From: Brachybacterium sp. YJGR34
Lineage (GTDB): Bacteria; Actinomycetota; Actinomycetes; Actinomycetales; Dermabacteraceae
Length of the DNA stretch: 32,139 nt
Reading direction: 5' to 3'
Assembly (NCBI RefSeq): GCF_003347015.1
Contig: NZ_PNFB01000030.1
Span: forward strand, 1 to 32,139
Each line of letters starts with the position of its first letter. Position 1 is the stretch's first letter. Shown here in pieces: positions 31,842 through 32,139 of the stretch. Below the pieces are notes generated by a model. It did no database searches and was not told the DNA's origin. It saw only the letters and a program-made list of their open reading frames with translations. A program made the position numbers and the translations under genes.

Positions 31842-31975
31842 TAGGCCACCCTCCAAGGGGTCACCTGGTGACGGAAGGGAAGAGACCGGACCGTGACCGC
31901 GCGAGGGGCACACGTCACGCCGCCGCTGCAGCGCCGGCGAGCGTTAGTGCAGGTCGGGAGCCCTTCGATCCCAAC
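31842..31975 (-). other. attR-side phage arm holding the stranded repressor 3' end
   Basis: Non-coding in the prophage. In the circular phage, 31975 down to 31915 continues the repressor frame for 20 codons (starting WLGSKG, ending LTLAGAAAAA) and its TGA at 31915-31917. A GTCACC-T-GGTGAC palindrome lies at 31860-31872, similar to the arms of the hairpin at 13603-13618. The int ribosome binding site is at the left end. Confidence 0.85.
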
Positions 31976-32011
31976 CAGAAGGTTGGGGGTTCGAATCCCT
32001 CCGGGCGCACA
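31976..32011. repeat. attR core (36-bp direct repeat)
   Basis: Perfect copy of 13553-13588. It is only the 3' part of tRNA-Arg, with no D-arm or 5' acceptor strand next to it, so it cannot make a tRNA. Host-side DNA resumes at 32012. Confidence 0.97.
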
Positions 32012-32056
32012 GTGTGAAGTCTCGGGACATCGTTCGCAGATGTCTCGGGACATGGT
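32012..32056. mobile_element. Possible IS481-type element end with direct repeats
   Basis: Two copies of GTCTCGGGACAT (32019-32030 and 32042-32053) lie between attR and the 3' end of a transposase-like frame. Repeats of this kind at element ends usually bind transposase. An element end at TGTGAAG (32013) would place it only 2 nt from the att core. The other end is outside the window, so limits are unproven. Confidence 0.5.
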
Positions 32057-32139
32057 TCACGAAGAAGGGCCCCGGTTTTCACCGGGGCCCTTCTTCTTTG
32101 GCTGGTAGCCGCGGGTGGTGTCGATGGTGAACTCGGCGA
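32057..32139 (-). CDS. 3' end of an IS481-like transposase (partial)
   Basis: Only the last 26 codons are in the window; the gene runs off the right edge. The visible end, AEFTIDTTRGYQP then KKKGPGENRGPSS, matches the usual C-terminal IDxTRxYQP pattern of IS481-family DDE transposases (family knowledge). The stop is at 32057-32059. No catalytic residues can be seen here. The flanking GTCTCGGGACAT repeats support an insertion sequence. The call is moderate because the piece is so short. Confidence 0.55.
   Translation of the reverse strand, partial: AEFTIDTTRGYQPKKKGPGENRGPSS
32061..32096 (+). terminator. Perfect 15-bp hairpin with TTT
   Basis: GAAGAAGGGCCCCGG (32061-32075) pairs fully with 32082-32096 over a 6-nt loop, and TTT follows on the plus strand. 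It would stop transcription entering the element from the left. It overlaps the end of the transposase frame. Confidence 0.75.

Larger units (their letters stand above)
13553..32011. mobile_element. Complete small temperate siphovirus prophage
   Basis: The element is bounded by 36-bp perfect direct repeats (13553-13588 and 31976-32011) equal to the tRNA-Arg 3' end; the predicted excised circle is about 18.4 kb. It carries a repressor, a divergent HTH gene, HNH/TerS/TerL packaging genes, portal, fused protease-capsid, connectors, major tail protein, tail assembly chaperones, tape measure, tail tip proteins, amidase endolysin, holin genes and a tyrosine integrase. Every structural frame appears intact. 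No DNA polymerase, helicase, primase or other replication gene is recognisable, so replication probably relies on host enzymes. The full head, tail and lysis set makes a phage satellite unlikely. Confidence 0.95.

Noticed and set aside
31976..32011. Second tRNA gene at the right end
   Set aside because: Only the 3' 34 tRNA bases are present; the 5' acceptor strand, D-arm and anticodon are absent. It is attR.
13553..32011. Phage satellite (PICI-like) interpretation based on small size
   Set aside because: A satellite would lack its own capsid, portal and tail genes; here a complete structural and lysis set is present and apparently intact.
31841..32053. Minus-strand frame across attR (reads GGIRTPNLLVGIEG through the core)
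   Set aside because: This peptide is the usual spurious antisense reading of a tRNA 3' end; it joins host and phage DNA by chance and has no domain.

Overview
The window is GC-rich DNA whose codon choice, gene order and protein families point to a high-GC Gram-positive actinobacterium; a Brachybacterium/Dermabacteraceae-like host is a guess. There are two blocks: a chromosomal cell-wall and Ser/Thr-kinase locus (about 1-13.5 kb), and a complete, very small prophage (13553-32011, about 18.4 kb) inserted in the 3' end of a tRNA-Arg(ACG) gene. An IS481-like element end lies just outside the right attachment site.

Host block. fhaA-fhaB-pstP-rodA-pbpA-pknA-pknB is the conserved actinobacterial operon that couples phosphorylation to peptidoglycan synthesis and division. 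Most joints overlap by 1-4 nt. A class I glutamine amidotransferase (pabA/trpG type) follows. On the opposite strand is an overlapping set (DUF881 protein, class E sortase, small membrane protein). Next come crgA with a long N-terminal extension, an LppM-like lipoprotein, and the tRNA-Arg gene.

Prophage block. attL and attR share 36 bp. Left to right: an XRE repressor (minus strand), divergent from a small HTH protein; a run of short overlapping early genes (HTH, membrane and Cys-rich proteins) broken by a repeat-rich 570-bp non-coding stretch; HNH endonuclease, terminase, portal, a fused protease-capsid gene, connectors, tail genes, tail assembly chaperones, tape measure, a tail protein with a deacetylase-like domain, amidase endolysin and holin genes; then, on the minus strand, the tyrosine integrase and a small coupled gene. 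No recognisable replication genes are present.

Main finding. The attachment core lies inside the repressor gene. In the prophage, the host tRNA base just outside attL completes a TGA stop, giving a 100-residue repressor. Rejoining the two prophage ends in silico turns that codon into TGG, and the frame runs 20 codons further, ending LTLAGAAAAA, just upstream of int. The integrase itself ends in AAA. This is the layout of integration-dependent immunity known from mycobacteriophage BPs and relatives: integration removes a destabilising tail and switches immunity on. Here it appears in an unusually small temperate siphovirus of a different actinobacterial lineage. The reading frames and junctions are read directly from the sequence; the degradation and immunity roles are inferred.
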